A stretch of DNA of 33,315 nucleotides, from positions 1-33,315 of the forward strand of contig CAKPZC010000021.1 of the NCBI GenBank assembly GCA_934203355.1. The letters are read 5' to 3'. This stretch comes from an uncultured Prevotella sp. Its GTDB lineage: Bacteria; Bacteroidota; Bacteroidia; Bacteroidales; Bacteroidaceae. The position numbers and the translations under genes were made by a program. The notes under the pieces were generated by a model. That model saw nothing but the letters and a program-made list of their open reading frames with translations, was not told the origin of the DNA and did not search any database. This document shows, piece after piece, positions 14,907 through 24,356 of the stretch. Position 1 is the first letter of the stretch. Every line of letters starts with the position of its first letter.

Positions 14907-16973
14907 ATGGAAAAGAAGAATTTCAAACGCACCACCGTCACTGCGGCTTTGCCGTATGCCAACGGTGGAGTACACATCGGCCACTTGGCTGGAGTGTATG
15001 TTCCTGCCGACATCTACGTGCGCTATCTGCGCCTGAAGAAGCAGGAGGTGATGTTCATCGGCGGTAGCGACGAGCACGGTGTGCCCGTGACCATCCGCGC
15101 TCGCAAGGAAGGCATCACCGTTCAGGAAGTGGTAGACCGCTACCATAACCTCATCAAGAAATCGTTCGAGGACTTCGGCATTTCGTTCGACATCTATAGC
15201 CGCACGACATCCAAGATTCACCACAAGTTTGCCAGCGACTTCTTCCGCACTCTCTACGACAAGCACGAGCTTGTGGAGAAGACCGAGGAGCAGTTCTGCG
15301 ACGAGGTGACAGGTGAGTTCCTCACCGACCGTAACATCGTGGGCACATGTCCGCGCTGTGGTGCCGAGGGTGCTTATGGCGACCAGTGCGAGAAGTGTGG
15401 TGCCACACTCTCGCCCGAGGAGCTTATCAACCCCACCAACAAGAACAATCCTGGTCACGGACTCATTAAGAAGGCCACGAAGAACTGGTACTTGCCGCTC
15501 AACAAGTGGCAGGACTGGCTCAAGAAGTGGATTCTTGAGGACCACAAGGAGTGGCGTCCTAACGTATACGGACAGTGCAAGTCTTGGCTCGACATGGACC
15601 TGCAGCCGCGTGCTATGACACGCGACCTCGACTGGGGCATCCCCGTTCCCGTAGAGGGAGCCGAGGGCAAGGTGCTCTACGTATGGTTCGACGCTCCTAT
15701 CGGCTACATTTCTAACACTAAGGAGCTGTGCGATGCTCAGCCCGAGAAGTGGGGACCGTGGCAGAAGTGGTGGCAAGACCCATCATCACGCCTCGTGCAC
15801 TTCATCGGCAAGGACAACATCGTGTTCCACTGCATCGTGTTCCCAACTATGCTTAAGGCTCACGGCGACTACATCCTTCCGGACAACGTACCGTCGAACG
15901 AGTTCCTCAACCTTGAGAACGACAAGATATCTACATCGCGCAACTGGGCTGTATGGCTCCACGAGTATCTCGTCGACTTCCCCGGCAAGCAGGACGTGCT
16001 GCGCTATGTGCTCACTGCCAACGCTCCCGAGACCAAGGACAACAACTTCACATGGAAGGACTTCCAGGACCGCAACAACAACGAGCTTGTGGCTGTTTAC
16101 GGCAATTTCGTGAACCGCGCTTTGCAGCTCACTAAGAAGTACTTCAACGGCATTGTGCCTGAGTGCGGCGAGCTTCAGGACGTCGATCGCGCAGCCATCG
16201 AGGAATTCAAGGATGTGAAGCAGAAGGTGGAGGCACTGCTCGACACATTCAAGTTCCGCGACGCTCAGAAGGAGGCTATGAACCTGGCACGCATCGGCAA
16301 CAAATACATCACCGACTGCGAGCCGTGGCACGTGGCAAAGACCGACATGGAGCGCGTGAAGACCATACTCTACATCTCATTGCAGCTCGTTGCCAACCTT
16401 GAGATTGCCTTCGAACCGTTCCTGCCGTTCAGCTCTGCCAAGCTCCGCGAGATGCTTGGTGTAGCCGAAACCGAATGGGACCAGCTCGGCAGCACAGAGC
16501 TCCTCAAACCAGGACACCAGCTCGGCACTCCAGCCCTGCTGTTCGAGAAAATCGAGGACGACGCTATCAACGCTCAGCTCCAGAAACTCGAGGACACCAA
16601 GAAAGCCAACGAGGCAGCCGCCTATGTTGCCGCTCCTATCAAGGAGAACGTCGACTTCGAGACATTCGAGAAGATGGACATCCGCGTGGGACACATCAAG
16701 GACTGCCAGAAGGTGAAGAAGTCGAAGAAACTCCTTCAGTTCACCATCGACGACGGTTCGGGTAAGGACCGCACCATCCTCAGCGGCATTGCCGCCTACT
16801 ACGAGCCAGAGCAGCTCATCGGCAAAGACGTGCTGTTCGTTGCCAACTTCGCTCCGCGCAAGATGATGGGCATCGAGAGCCAGGGCATGATTCTCTCGGC
16901 AGTAAACTTCGACGGAACCCTCAACGTGACCAGCGTGCTCGGCAACGTGAAGCCAGGCTCGCAGGTGGGATAA
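14907..16973 (+). CDS. metG: Methionine--tRNA ligase
   Basis: A 688-residue cytoplasmic enzyme that charges tRNA-Met. The class I signature HIGH is at residues 23-26. The second signature appears as KISTS (340-344) in place of KMSKS. Four cysteines of a zinc knuckle are at 148, 151, 161 and 164 (CPRC...CEKC). A helical anticodon-binding domain follows. Residues ~585-688 form a tRNA-binding OB-fold domain of the EMAPII/Trbp111 type ([13 protein letters not shown], then [17 protein letters not shown]), which in this family promotes dimerisation. Length and domain order are normal. It has its own promoter and terminator. Confidence 0.97.
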   Translation: MEKKNFKRTTVTAALPYANGGVHIGHLAGVYVPADIYVRYLRLKKQEVMFIGGSDEHGVPVTIRARKEGITVQEVVDRYHNLIKKSFEDFGISFDIYSRTTSKIHHKFASDFFRTLYDKHELVEKTEEQFCDEVTGEFLTDRNIVGTCPRCGAEGAYGDQCEKCGATLSPEELINPTNKNNPGHGLIKKATKNWYLPLNKWQDWLKKWILEDHKEWRPNVYGQCKSWLDMDLQPRAMTRDLDWGIPVPVEGAEGKVLYVWFDAPIGYISNTKELCDAQPEKWGPWQKWWQDPSSRLVHFIGKDNIVFHCIVFPTMLKAHGDYILPDNVPSNEFLNLENDKISTSRNWAVWLHEYLVDFPGKQDVLRYVLTANAPETKDNNFTWKDFQDRNNNELVAVYGNFVNRALQLTKKYFNGIVPECGELQDVDRAAIEEFKDVKQKVEALLDTFKFRDAQKEAMNLARIGNKYITDCEPWHVAKTDMERVKTILYISLQLVANLEIAFEPFLPFSSAKLREMLGVAETEWDQLGSTELLKPGHQLGTPALLFEKIEDDAINAQLQKLEDTKKANEAAAYVAAPIKENVDFETFEKMDIRVGHIKDCQKVKKSKKLLQFTIDDGSGKDRTILSGIAAYYEPEQLIGKDVLFVANFAPRKMMGIESQGMILSAVNFDGTLNVTSVLGNVKPGSQVG

Positions 16974-17011
16974 TGACAGAAAAGAAACATTAGAAACAAA
17001 TAAACCTACAC

Positions 17012-17070
17012 AAGTGGCAGCATTATCTGTAACTGATTTGTAATCAGACGGGTAATGGTTGCCACTTTTG
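17012..17070 (+). terminator. Long hairpin terminator of metG
   Basis: GTGGCA (17014-17019) pairs with TGCCAC (17060-17065). Inside, CATTATCTGT (17021-17030) pairs with ACGGGTAATG (17048-17057) using G-U wobbles. The tip is CTGA-TTTGTAA-TCAG. TTTTG follows. The tip looks like a tRNA-Thr(TGT) anticodon arm, but there is no complete tRNA. Confidence 0.8.
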
Positions 17071-17199
17071 TTTTATAGCCTTATGACAAAGGCAACAGAC
17101 AAACAACGACTTTTCATAAACAACCTTAAAAATCGCCCTATTAATCAATAAATAGCATAATTAAGCCGATAAAAGAGACACTATTTGCAGATTTCTGAG

Positions 17200-17207
17200 T
17201 AATTTTG
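17200..17207 (+). promoter_or_regulatory. -7 box of the DUF6242 gene
   Basis: TAATTTTG fits TAnnTTTG and is 27 nt upstream of the ATG at 17235. The nearest TTTG (17184-17187) is only 12 nt away, so the -33 box is not clear. Confidence 0.55.
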
Positions 17208-17234
17208 CAGCTAAAAACAATAAGATTGAGTATA

Positions 17235-18659
17235 ATGAGAAATAAGTTCGCAACTTTTGCGCTGCTGTTTTTAGCGGTTTTTGCCCTTTCGTCATGTCTT
17301 GGCAACGACGACGACGAGTATACATACACCGACGACACTGTCATCACTGCTTTCTCCGTGTCAGGCGGAAAACAGTATGTCTACCTCAAGACATCGACCG
17401 GCAAGGACAGTCTCGTCATACAGTCGCCAACACTAAGCTCCTATAAGTTCTATATCGATCAACTGAAGGGCGAGATATACAATCCCGACTCGCTGCCATG
17501 CGGAGTCGACCCAAAGAAACTCGTGTGCTCTGTGTCAACAGGCTATTCAAGCAATGTAGTGATAAAGAGTGTCACAAGCGACTCGATTTTTTACTTTAGT
17601 ACAAGCGACTCCGTCGACTTCTCGACCGAGCGTCAGTTGTTGGCATACAGCATGTCGACAAAGAGCGTGCGTAAATATAAGGTACGCGTGAACATACACA
17701 AGGAACAACCCGACTCGTTTGCATGGCACGCCAAGGCAAACTGTGACGAATTGAAGCGACTCACAGCCGTCAAGGCAGTAGCACTAAAGAACTGCTTGCT
17801 GCTCTTCGGCACCAAAGGCACACAGACCATTGCGTTTGCCCACGACGGCACCAACTGGACACAGTGCACATTCAACTTCAATCATACGCTTGCCGCCGAC
17901 GCCTATAAGGGAGTGGTGGCAAAGAACGGCAACGCCTTTATCAGCGACGGCGGCGACATTATGACATCAGCCGACGGTAGCGAGTGGACACTCGTGGCTA
18001 AAGCCACCGGAGTGGAGCGACTCGTGGCTGCCACACCATTCAGCCTTTACGGCTATGCTGCCGACGGCTCAATGATGGCATCAACCGACAACGGACAGAC
18101 ATGGACTGCATCGGCAATCGACGACGCCATCACACTGCTGCCAACTCAGGAGACAGCCTATGTGTCGGTGCCGCTCAAGACCAACGCCATGACCGACCAC
18201 GTGCTGCTTATCGGCTCACGCGACCACTCGATATATCCCGGCGACAAGAACCTCACCATCTGGGGCAAAATCGACGAGGGAGCCGAGGGTAGCGACAACC
18301 AGCCATGGGCATACTACAACATCACAGAGGATATGAAGTATGCAGTTCCGAAGCTCAACGACATACACGCTCTGCCCTACGACAGTGCTGTTTATCTGCT
18401 CGGCTCAGCCAATGGCAACATAGTGCCGACTTTATACAAGAGCCGCGACAACGGCATCACATGGAAAGCCGACACACTGGTCGCTATGCCAGAGGACTTT
18501 GTCGAGGGAGTGAACCTCAACGACAACACCACTGCCTATGCGATGACTGTTGACCGTGAGAACCGACTCTGGATTGTCAACGCCAAGAACGGCAAGACAT
18601 GGTGTGGACGTATCAACCGACTCGGTTGGGCACGTCGACAAACCGCCTTTACAAAGTAA
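17235..18659 (+). CDS. Lipoprotein, probable DUF6242 family
   Basis: A 474-residue protein starting MRNKFATFALLFLAVFALSSC. The lipobox LSSC predicts lipidation at Cys21, followed by an acidic stretch (LGNDDDEYTYTDD) that often marks surface-directed lipoproteins in this phylum. The rest has repeated strand patterns of the kind seen in beta-propellers (for example SADGSEWTLVAKATG, then STDNGQTWTASAI, then SRDNGITWKADTL), like BNR/sialidase-type repeats. This architecture agrees with DUF6242, a Bacteroidota family of unknown function; I recalled the family name and could not search for it. ATG 17235 was preferred to TTG 17205, which lies in the promoter. It heads the block running into DUF6089, uppS and bamA. 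Confidence 0.75.
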   Translation: MRNKFATFALLFLAVFALSSCLGNDDDEYTYTDDTVITAFSVSGGKQYVYLKTSTGKDSLVIQSPTLSSYKFYIDQLKGEIYNPDSLPCGVDPKKLVCSVSTGYSSNVVIKSVTSDSIFYFSTSDSVDFSTERQLLAYSMSTKSVRKYKVRVNIHKEQPDSFAWHAKANCDELKRLTAVKAVALKNCLLLFGTKGTQTIAFAHDGTNWTQCTFNFNHTLAADAYKGVVAKNGNAFISDGGDIMTSADGSEWTLVAKATGVERLVAATPFSLYGYAADGSMMASTDNGQTWTASAIDDAITLLPTQETAYVSVPLKTNAMTDHVLLIGSRDHSIYPGDKNLTIWGKIDEGAEGSDNQPWAYYNITEDMKYAVPKLNDIHALPYDSAVYLLGSANGNIVPTLYKSRDNGITWKADTLVAMPEDFVEGVNLNDNTTAYAMTVDRENRLWIVNAKNGKTWCGRINRLGWARRQTAFTK

Positions 18660-18707
18660 GGGCGGTAATACTTATTTTATGTAGAAAACAAACAATAAGG
18701 CATAACA

Positions 18708-19394
18708 ATGAAGAGAACCCTCGCCATATCCCTATGGCTCGCCGCCATGGCAACCACTGCCCAGGCACAGTCGGACTATGAATACCGAATGGAGGTGGGT
18801 GCCGGAATAGGCACCGTGGCGTATGAGGGCGACTTCAATGGCAGCATAACCCACGGCATGCAGCCCATGGCGTCGGTGGTGATGCGCCGACTGTTCAGTC
18901 CATACATGGGAATAAAGCTCGCAGCGTCGTATGGCACACTAAAGGGGTCGTCGGCAGACGTGAAGACATATTATCCCGACTATGTGGAGCATCCCTATAC
19001 ATTCTCGAACACACTCGTCGACGTGAGTGCCACCTACGAGTACAACTTCTGGCCCTACGGCACCGGATTCGACTACCGGGGAGCGCGACGACTGACACCA
19101 TTCATATTCGCCGGACTCGGAGCTACCTACGTCTCGGGTAGTCCATCGGGAGTGTTCACGGCAAATGTACCGCTCGGACTCGGAGTGAAATACAAGATAG
19201 CGCGAAGGCTGAACCTCGGAGTGGAGTGGGCGGCACACTTCACGTTCAGCGACAAACTCGACGGCGTGGCAGATCCCTATGGAATAAAAAGTAGTGGATT
19301 GTTCAAGAACACCGACTGCTACTCGATGCTGCAAGTGACACTCACTTATAGCTTCCAGCCGAAATGCCGCACATGCCACAACGACGACGAGTGA
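18708..19394 (+). CDS. DUF6089-like outer-membrane beta-barrel protein
   Basis: A 228-residue protein with signal peptide (residues 1-21, ending TAQAQ). The mature part alternates short amphipathic strands and aromatic residues: EVGAGIGTVAYEGDFN, ATYEYNFWPYG, LTPFIFAGLGATYV, LGLGVKYKIARRLNLGVEWAAHFTFSDKLDG, and the C-terminal MLQVTLTYSFQP. This is typical of an 8-strand barrel. The KLDG segment and the location just before uppS fit DUF6089 in Bacteroidales. The C-terminus ends CRTCHNDDE after the last strand. No function is known. The gene is 48 bp after the lipoprotein and 65 bp before uppS, with no promoter or terminator seen, so it is probably in the same transcript. Confidence 0.8.
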   Translation: MKRTLAISLWLAAMATTAQAQSDYEYRMEVGAGIGTVAYEGDFNGSITHGMQPMASVVMRRLFSPYMGIKLAASYGTLKGSSADVKTYYPDYVEHPYTFSNTLVDVSATYEYNFWPYGTGFDYRGARRLTPFIFAGLGATYVSGSPSGVFTANVPLGLGVKYKIARRLNLGVEWAAHFTFSDKLDGVADPYGIKSSGLFKNTDCYSMLQVTLTYSFQPKCRTCHNDDE

Positions 19395-19459
19395 GGCAAA
19401 AGCCATCAGAGCAAATAGGCGAAAGCCAGTAAAGCAATATATATAAAACAATAAAGACA

Positions 19460-20203
19460 ATGAACAACGTTCTCGACACAACCCATATACCACAGCATAT
19501 TGCCATCATCATGGACGGCAACGGACGCTGGGCTGCCGAACGCGGCAAACCTCGCAGCTACGGCCATCAGGCAGGAGTGGACACCGTGCGACGCATCACG
19601 TCGGAGTGCACACGACTCGGAGTGAAATACCTCACGCTCTACACCTTCTCTACCGAGAACTGGAACCGACCTGCCACAGAGGTGGCGGCACTTATGGGAC
19701 TTGTGCTCTCGTCGCTCGAAGACGAGATATTCATGAAGAACAATGTGAGATTCCAAGTGATAGGCGATCTGAAAAGACTGCCCGAAGAGGTGCAGCAAAA
19801 GCTTCAGGAGACCATAGACCACACCGCTGCCAACACTGCCATGACAATGGTGGTGGCTCTGAGCTACTCGTCAAGATGGGAGATAACTCAGGCGGCACGT
19901 GACATTGCCGCCGAGGTGAAAGCAGGACGCATTAGTCCCGACGACATCGACGAGCAGATGCTCACAAACCACATGACAACGGCATTCATGCCCGACCCCG
20001 ACCTCATGATACGCACCGGAGGCGAGAAGCGAATCAGCAACTACCTGCTGTGGCAGATGGCTTACTCGGAACTCTACTTCTGCGACACCTATTGGCCCGA
20101 CTTCGGCGAGGAAAACCTGCGCAAGGCTATAGCCGACTTCCAGCACCGACAGCGCCGATTCGGAAAGACCGGAGCACAGGTGGAAGAAGAGAACAAGGCT
20201 TAG
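19460..20203 (+). CDS. uppS: Isoprenyl transferase (undecaprenyl diphosphate synthase)
   Basis: A 247-residue cytoplasmic, membrane-associated cis-prenyltransferase. It extends farnesyl diphosphate with isopentenyl units to C55, the lipid carrier for peptidoglycan and surface glycans. Signatures: [13 protein letters not shown] with catalytic Asp19, the [12 protein letters not shown] segment, and the C-terminal [20 protein letters not shown] and YSELYF blocks that bind the diphosphate. Length is normal. In Bacteroidota it commonly precedes bamA, as here, linking lipid-carrier supply and outer-membrane assembly. Confidence 0.96.
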   Translation: MNNVLDTTHIPQHIAIIMDGNGRWAAERGKPRSYGHQAGVDTVRRITSECTRLGVKYLTLYTFSTENWNRPATEVAALMGLVLSSLEDEIFMKNNVRFQVIGDLKRLPEEVQQKLQETIDHTAANTAMTMVVALSYSSRWEITQAARDIAAEVKAGRISPDDIDEQMLTNHMTTAFMPDPDLMIRTGGEKRISNYLLWQMAYSELYFCDTYWPDFGEENLRKAIADFQHRQRRFGKTGAQVEEENKA

Positions 20204-20257
20204 ACGCGTCGCTAATACTAAGCCCATAATCACCAAGAAAAAGATAATAAAAAAAAT

Positions 20258-20422
20258 AAGTTTCGCATGCCTTTGGCATGCTGATAGTTAACAAGTTGAC
20301 GAGTTAACGAGCTGTTTGCTTTTACAACTCAAACTCTTTATAACAACTTTGATAAGTATGGGTAGCAGCTTGTCTACTTGTCAACTCGTTTACTGACAGC
20401 AAGTTGAAAACTTGCGAAACTT
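20258..20422. repeat. 165-bp element with 10-bp terminal inverted repeats
   Basis: The ends AAGTTTCGCA (20258-20267) and TGCGAAACTT (20413-20422) are exact inverted copies. Inside, ACAAGTTGACGAGT (20291-20304) is roughly mirrored by ACTTGTCAACTCGT (20376-20389), and GCATGCC/GGCATGC forms a hairpin near the left end. It shares its ends with the element at 4695. It fills most of the gap between uppS and bamA and encodes nothing. Confidence 0.75.
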
Positions 20423-20449
20423 CAGTAAAAAAACAATACAATAAAACCA

Positions 20450-23068
20450 ATGAACATTAGAAAGGTGTTGACAACACTCTGCATATTTGCATGCAGCGTC
20501 ATAGCAAACGCGCAGGACAAAATCGTATACCCCGACATCTCGTATGCCGGAACACCACGCACCGTGACCATCGGCGGACTTGCCGTGTCGGGTGCCGAAG
20601 GCTACGAGGACTACATGCTCACCGGCATTTCAGGACTCACCATAGGTGAGGAGATTGAGCTTCCTGGCGACCAAATCACCGAAGCCGTGAAACACTACTG
20701 GAAATACGGACTATTCTCGGAAGTGTCGATTGCGGTCGACTCGCTCGTGCACGACAAGGCTTATCTGCACATCTACTTGCAGATGCGACCGCGTGTGTCA
20801 ACAATCAACTATAACGGCATTAAGAAGTCGGAACGCACCGATATGGAGGAGAAACTCGGACTGCTCAAGGGAGCGCAGATCACTCCCAACATGATCGACC
20901 GAGCCAAGATCCTCGCTAAGCGCTACTTCGACGACAAGGGATTCAAGAACGCCGATATACAAATACTACAGCGCGACGACGTTGCAAATAAAAATCAGGT
21001 GATTCTCGACATCAACATCGACAAAAAGGAGAAGATGAAGGTGCGCACAATCACTATCGAGGGCAACCACGCCCTGAAGGCAAGCAAGATTAAGGGCGGA
21101 CTCCTGAAGAAGGGCGCATTTGCCAAGACCCATGAGGCTGGAAAGTTAGCCACCTTCCTCAAGGCAAAGAAATACACACCCGAACGATGGAAGGCCGATA
21201 AGCAGAAACTCATCGATAAATACAATGAGCTGGGATTCCGCGATGCTGTCATATTGGGCGACTCGGTGTGGAATGTCGACGACAAGCACGTGAGCATAAA
21301 CATACGTGTGGACGAAGGCAAGAAATACTTCATACGCAACATCAAGTGGGTGGGCAACACCATCTACTCGTCTGACTATCTCGCTCGCGTGCTCGGCATG
21401 GAGAAGGGCGACGTCTACAACCAGAAGCTTATGAAGAAGCGACTCACCGAGGACGACGATGCTGTGGGCAACAACTACTGGAACAACGGCTACCTGTTCT
21501 ACTCGCTCAATCCTACCGAGGTGAACATCGTGGGCGACTCCATCGACCTTGAGATGCGTATCTTCGAGGGACCACAGGCACACGTCAACCATGTGCGCAT
21601 CAACGGCAACGACCGACTCTATGAGAATGTAGTGCGCCGTGAGCTCCGCACAAAGCCGGGCGACCTCTTCTCGAAGGAGTCATTGATGCGTTCGGCTCGT
21701 GAGATTGCTTCAATGGGACACTTCGACCCAGAGAAGGTGGTTCCAGATCCAAAACCCGACCCCGAGAACGGAACAGTGGACATCAACTACAACTTGGAGC
21801 AGAAATCTAACGACCAGATTGAATTCTCGCTCGGATGGGGACAGACTGGTGTCATAGGACGCATCGGACTGAAGCTGAACAACTTCTCTATGCGCAACCT
21901 CTTCAACAAGAACAAGGAACACCGCGGCATCATGCCTATCGGCGACGGCGAGGTGCTCTCGATAGGAGCTCAGACCAACGGTACATACTACCAGTCGTAC
22001 AACACCTCGTACTCAACCAACTGGTTTGGTGGCAAGCGACCGATACAGTTCTCGGTAGGAGCCTACTTCTCGAAGCAGACCGACGTGTCGAGCAACTACT
22101 ATAATAGTGGTTACTTCAACAACTACTATAATTATATGTATGGCTACGGCAACTACAGCAACTACTACAACAACTACGAGTCGTACTACGACCCCGACAA
22201 GTATATCAAGCTGTTCGGATTCTCGTTGGGATGGGGCAAGCAGCTGCGCTGGCCCGACGACTACTTCCAGCTGTCGCTCTCGCTGTCGTACACACGCTAC
22301 ATGCTGAAGAATTGGAGCTACTTCCTTATGACCAACGGCAACTCCAACAACCTCAACCTCAGCATACAGCTGTCGCGCACATCTACCGACAATCAACTCT
22401 TCCCGCGCCGCGGTTCGGAGTTTGTGGCTTCGGTTTCTGTCACACCGCCTTGGTCGGCATGGGATGGCAAGGACTATGAGCATCTTGCTACTAATATCAA
22501 GTCGCCTACCTATAACCGCGAACAGCAGGAGAAATACCGCTGGGTGGAGTATCACAAGTGGAAGTTCAAGGGACGCACATTCACCGCTCTCACCAGCGGA
22601 CAGAAGTGTCTGGTGTTGATGACACGCGTGGAGTTTGGTATCCTCGGATCATTCAACAAGTGGAAGAAGTCGCCGTTTGAAACCTACTACATGGGTGGCG
22701 ACGGCATGACTGGCTACTCTACATCTTATGCCGAAGAGACCATCGGTCTGCGAGGCTACGAAAACGGTTCGCTCACTCCCTATGGCTACGAGGGCTATGC
22801 CTACGACCGCATGTCGCTCGAACTGCGTTATCCGTTCTTGCTGGGCAACACCACCATCTACGGACTCGGATTCGTCGAGGGCGGTAATGCATGGACCGAG
22901 ACAAAGAAGTTCAACCCCTTCGACATGAAGCGTTCTGCCGGTGTCGGTGTGCGCATCTTCCTCCCGATGGTGGGATTGATGGGTATCGACTGGGCTTACG
23001 GCTTCGACAAGGTGTTCGGCAAACGCGGTGGAGGACAGTTCCACTTCATCCTCGGACAGGAATTCTAA
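20450..23068 (+). CDS. bamA: Outer membrane protein assembly factor BamA
   Basis: An 872-residue Omp85 protein, the channel that folds beta-barrels into the outer membrane. A signal peptide (residues 1-22, ending ANAQ) is followed by a POTRA series to about residue 445. Visible POTRA features include the TITIEGN, FIRNIKWVGNT and VNHVRINGN strands and the KKYTPERW and YNELGFRDA helices. The 16-strand barrel begins with IEFSLGWGQTG and ends in HFILGQEF with the expected terminal Phe. The family's loop-6 feature is present as TIGLRGYENGSL (normally VRGF or similar). Residues ~548-586 are unusually rich in Tyr and Asn and would lie in an extracellular loop. Three OmpH-like periplasmic chaperone genes follow. 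Confidence 0.95.
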   Translation: MNIRKVLTTLCIFACSVIANAQDKIVYPDISYAGTPRTVTIGGLAVSGAEGYEDYMLTGISGLTIGEEIELPGDQITEAVKHYWKYGLFSEVSIAVDSLVHDKAYLHIYLQMRPRVSTINYNGIKKSERTDMEEKLGLLKGAQITPNMIDRAKILAKRYFDDKGFKNADIQILQRDDVANKNQVILDINIDKKEKMKVRTITIEGNHALKASKIKGGLLKKGAFAKTHEAGKLATFLKAKKYTPERWKADKQKLIDKYNELGFRDAVILGDSVWNVDDKHVSINIRVDEGKKYFIRNIKWVGNTIYSSDYLARVLGMEKGDVYNQKLMKKRLTEDDDAVGNNYWNNGYLFYSLNPTEVNIVGDSIDLEMRIFEGPQAHVNHVRINGNDRLYENVVRRELRTKPGDLFSKESLMRSAREIASMGHFDPEKVVPDPKPDPENGTVDINYNLEQKSNDQIEFSLGWGQTGVIGRIGLKLNNFSMRNLFNKNKEHRGIMPIGDGEVLSIGAQTNGTYYQSYNTSYSTNWFGGKRPIQFSVGAYFSKQTDVSSNYYNSGYFNNYYNYMYGYGNYSNYYNNYESYYDPDKYIKLFGFSLGWGKQLRWPDDYFQLSLSLSYTRYMLKNWSYFLMTNGNSNNLNLSIQLSRTSTDNQLFPRRGSEFVASVSVTPPWSAWDGKDYEHLATNIKSPTYNREQQEKYRWVEYHKWKFKGRTFTALTSGQKCLVLMTRVEFGILGSFNKWKKSPFETYYMGGDGMTGYSTSYAEETIGLRGYENGSLTPYGYEGYAYDRMSLELRYPFLLGNTTIYGLGFVEGGNAWTETKKFNPFDMKRSAGVGVRIFLPMVGLMGIDWAYGFDKVFGKRGGGQFHFILGQEF

Positions 23069-23160
23069 TGAGGAATGTTGAATGAGGAATGTTGAATGTT
23101 GAATTGTCGGCGATGCCGATGATGAATTTTCAATGAGGAATGAGGAATTGTTCAATTTTA
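23069..23160. repeat. Heptamer repeat tract
   Basis: Directly after the bamA stop codon, units like GAATGTT and GAATGAG repeat with a period of 7, interrupted by a small CGGCGATGCCG hairpin, then resume. There is no coding capacity. A different heptamer (TTTTGAA) is repeated after yidD. Confidence 0.65.
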
Positions 23161-23176
23161 AACAAGAAATAGAACT

Positions 23177-23689
23177 ATGAGGAAAATAATGTTAGTATGC
23201 CTCTTTGCTATTATGGCATTGACGGCAAACGCACAGAAGTTCGCACTTCTCGATATGGAGTATATCCTAAAGAATATACCCGCTTATGAGCGAGCCAACG
23301 AGCAGCTCAATCAGGTGTCGAAGAAGTGGCAGGCAGAAGTGGAGGCACTCAACACCGAGGCCTCCACAATGTACAAGAACTACCAGAACGAGATGGTGTT
23401 CCTCTCGGCAGAGCAGAAGAAGTCGCGACAAGAGGCAATTATGAACAAGGAAAAGGAGGCCAGTGAGCTGAAACGCAAGTATTTCGGACCAGAGGGCGAG
23501 CTATTCAAGAAACGCGAGAGCCTCATGTCGCCAATTCAAGAGGAAATCTATACAGCCGTGAAGGAAATATCCGAACTGCGTGGCTACTCGCTTGTGCTCG
23601 ACCGCGCCTCAGATACCGGCATCATATTCGGATCGCCCAAAATTGATATCAGCAACGAGGTGTTGCAGAAACTGGGATATTCGAATTAG
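23177..23689 (+). CDS. OmpH/Skp family periplasmic chaperone, copy 1
   Basis: A 170-residue protein with signal peptide (residues 1-19, ending ANAQ). Next comes the family opening KFALLDMEYILKNIPAYERANEQLNQVSKKW and a long charged coiled coil at about 45-120. A C-terminal segment (YTAVKEISELRGYSLVLDRASDTGIIFGSPKIDISNEVLQKLG) returns to the trimerisation base. Skp trimers hold unfolded outer-membrane proteins on their way to BamA, so the place right after bamA fits. It probably shares the bamA transcript across the repeat tract. Confidence 0.9.
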   Translation: MRKIMLVCLFAIMALTANAQKFALLDMEYILKNIPAYERANEQLNQVSKKWQAEVEALNTEASTMYKNYQNEMVFLSAEQKKSRQEAIMNKEKEASELKRKYFGPEGELFKKRESLMSPIQEEIYTAVKEISELRGYSLVLDRASDTGIIFGSPKIDISNEVLQKLGYSN

Positions 23690-23742
23690 GAAAATGGAGT
23701 AATAGAATAAAATAATTAATAACAAAGTAATAAAAAAAAACA

Positions 23743-24258
23743 ATGAAGAAACTTATCTTAATGCTTATGTTGTTCATGCCATTGGCAACATTCGCACAGA
23801 AATTCGGACACATCAACGCACAGGAGGTGATGGCTTCTATGCCCGAGTTTATCAAGGCACGTGGCGAGGTAGAGGCTGCTGCCAAGCAGTATGACAACGA
23901 CCTCAAGGCTATGCAGGACGAACTCCAGCGCAAGGCTCAGGACTACGACAAGAACGCAGCCACAATGAACGAGACCAAGAAGAAGGAGACCGAGGAAAGC
24001 CTCAATCAGATGTATCAGAAGATTCAGCAGACTGCACAGGACAACCAGCAGGCTCTTGGCAAGTTGCAGCAGGACAAGATTGGTCCTATCACCAACAAGC
24101 TCGTCGAGGCAATCAAGGCTGTGGGCAAGGCTGGCGGTTATGTCTACATCATGGACATCACCTCGGGCATTCCTTACATCAGCGACACTCTCAGCAAGGA
24201 CGTGACAGCTGAGGTTAAGGCTCAGCTCAACAAGACTGCTGCTCCTGCCAAGAAGTAA
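23743..24258 (+). CDS. OmpH/Skp family periplasmic chaperone, copy 2
   Basis: A 171-residue protein with signal peptide (residues 1-19, ending TFAQ), then KFGHINAQEVMASMPEF and a Gln/Lys-rich coiled coil between about 45 and 115. The C-terminal part is KAVGKAGGYVYIMDITSGIPYISDTLSKDVTAEVKAQLN. It differs from copy 1 in the coiled coil but has the same layout and length. The gene is 53 bp after copy 1 and is followed by a strong terminator. Confidence 0.9.
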   Translation: MKKLILMLMLFMPLATFAQKFGHINAQEVMASMPEFIKARGEVEAAAKQYDNDLKAMQDELQRKAQDYDKNAATMNETKKKETEESLNQMYQKIQQTAQDNQQALGKLQQDKIGPITNKLVEAIKAVGKAGGYVYIMDITSGIPYISDTLSKDVTAEVKAQLNKTAAPAKK

Positions 24259-24297
24259 TAGCTGGCAAAGGACAAATAAATAGCACGCTTTAAAGTT

Positions 24298-24334
24298 AGG
24301 AGGCTAAGGCAAGAAAGCCGCAGCCTCCTTTTTT
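24298..24334 (+). terminator. Terminator after the second OmpH gene
   Basis: GGAGGCT (24299-24305) pairs with AGCCTCC (24322-24328), with an inner GGC/GCC pair, followed by TTTTTT. It separates copies 2 and 3 of ompH, although read-through is possible because no clear promoter is seen before copy 3. Confidence 0.85.
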
Positions 24335-24356
24335 ATTAAAACAACAACACGACATT

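Noticed and set aside
17014..17065. A tRNA-Thr gene after metG
   Set aside because: Only an anticodon-like arm is present; there is no D-arm, T-arm or 7-bp acceptor stem. The structure fits a terminator.
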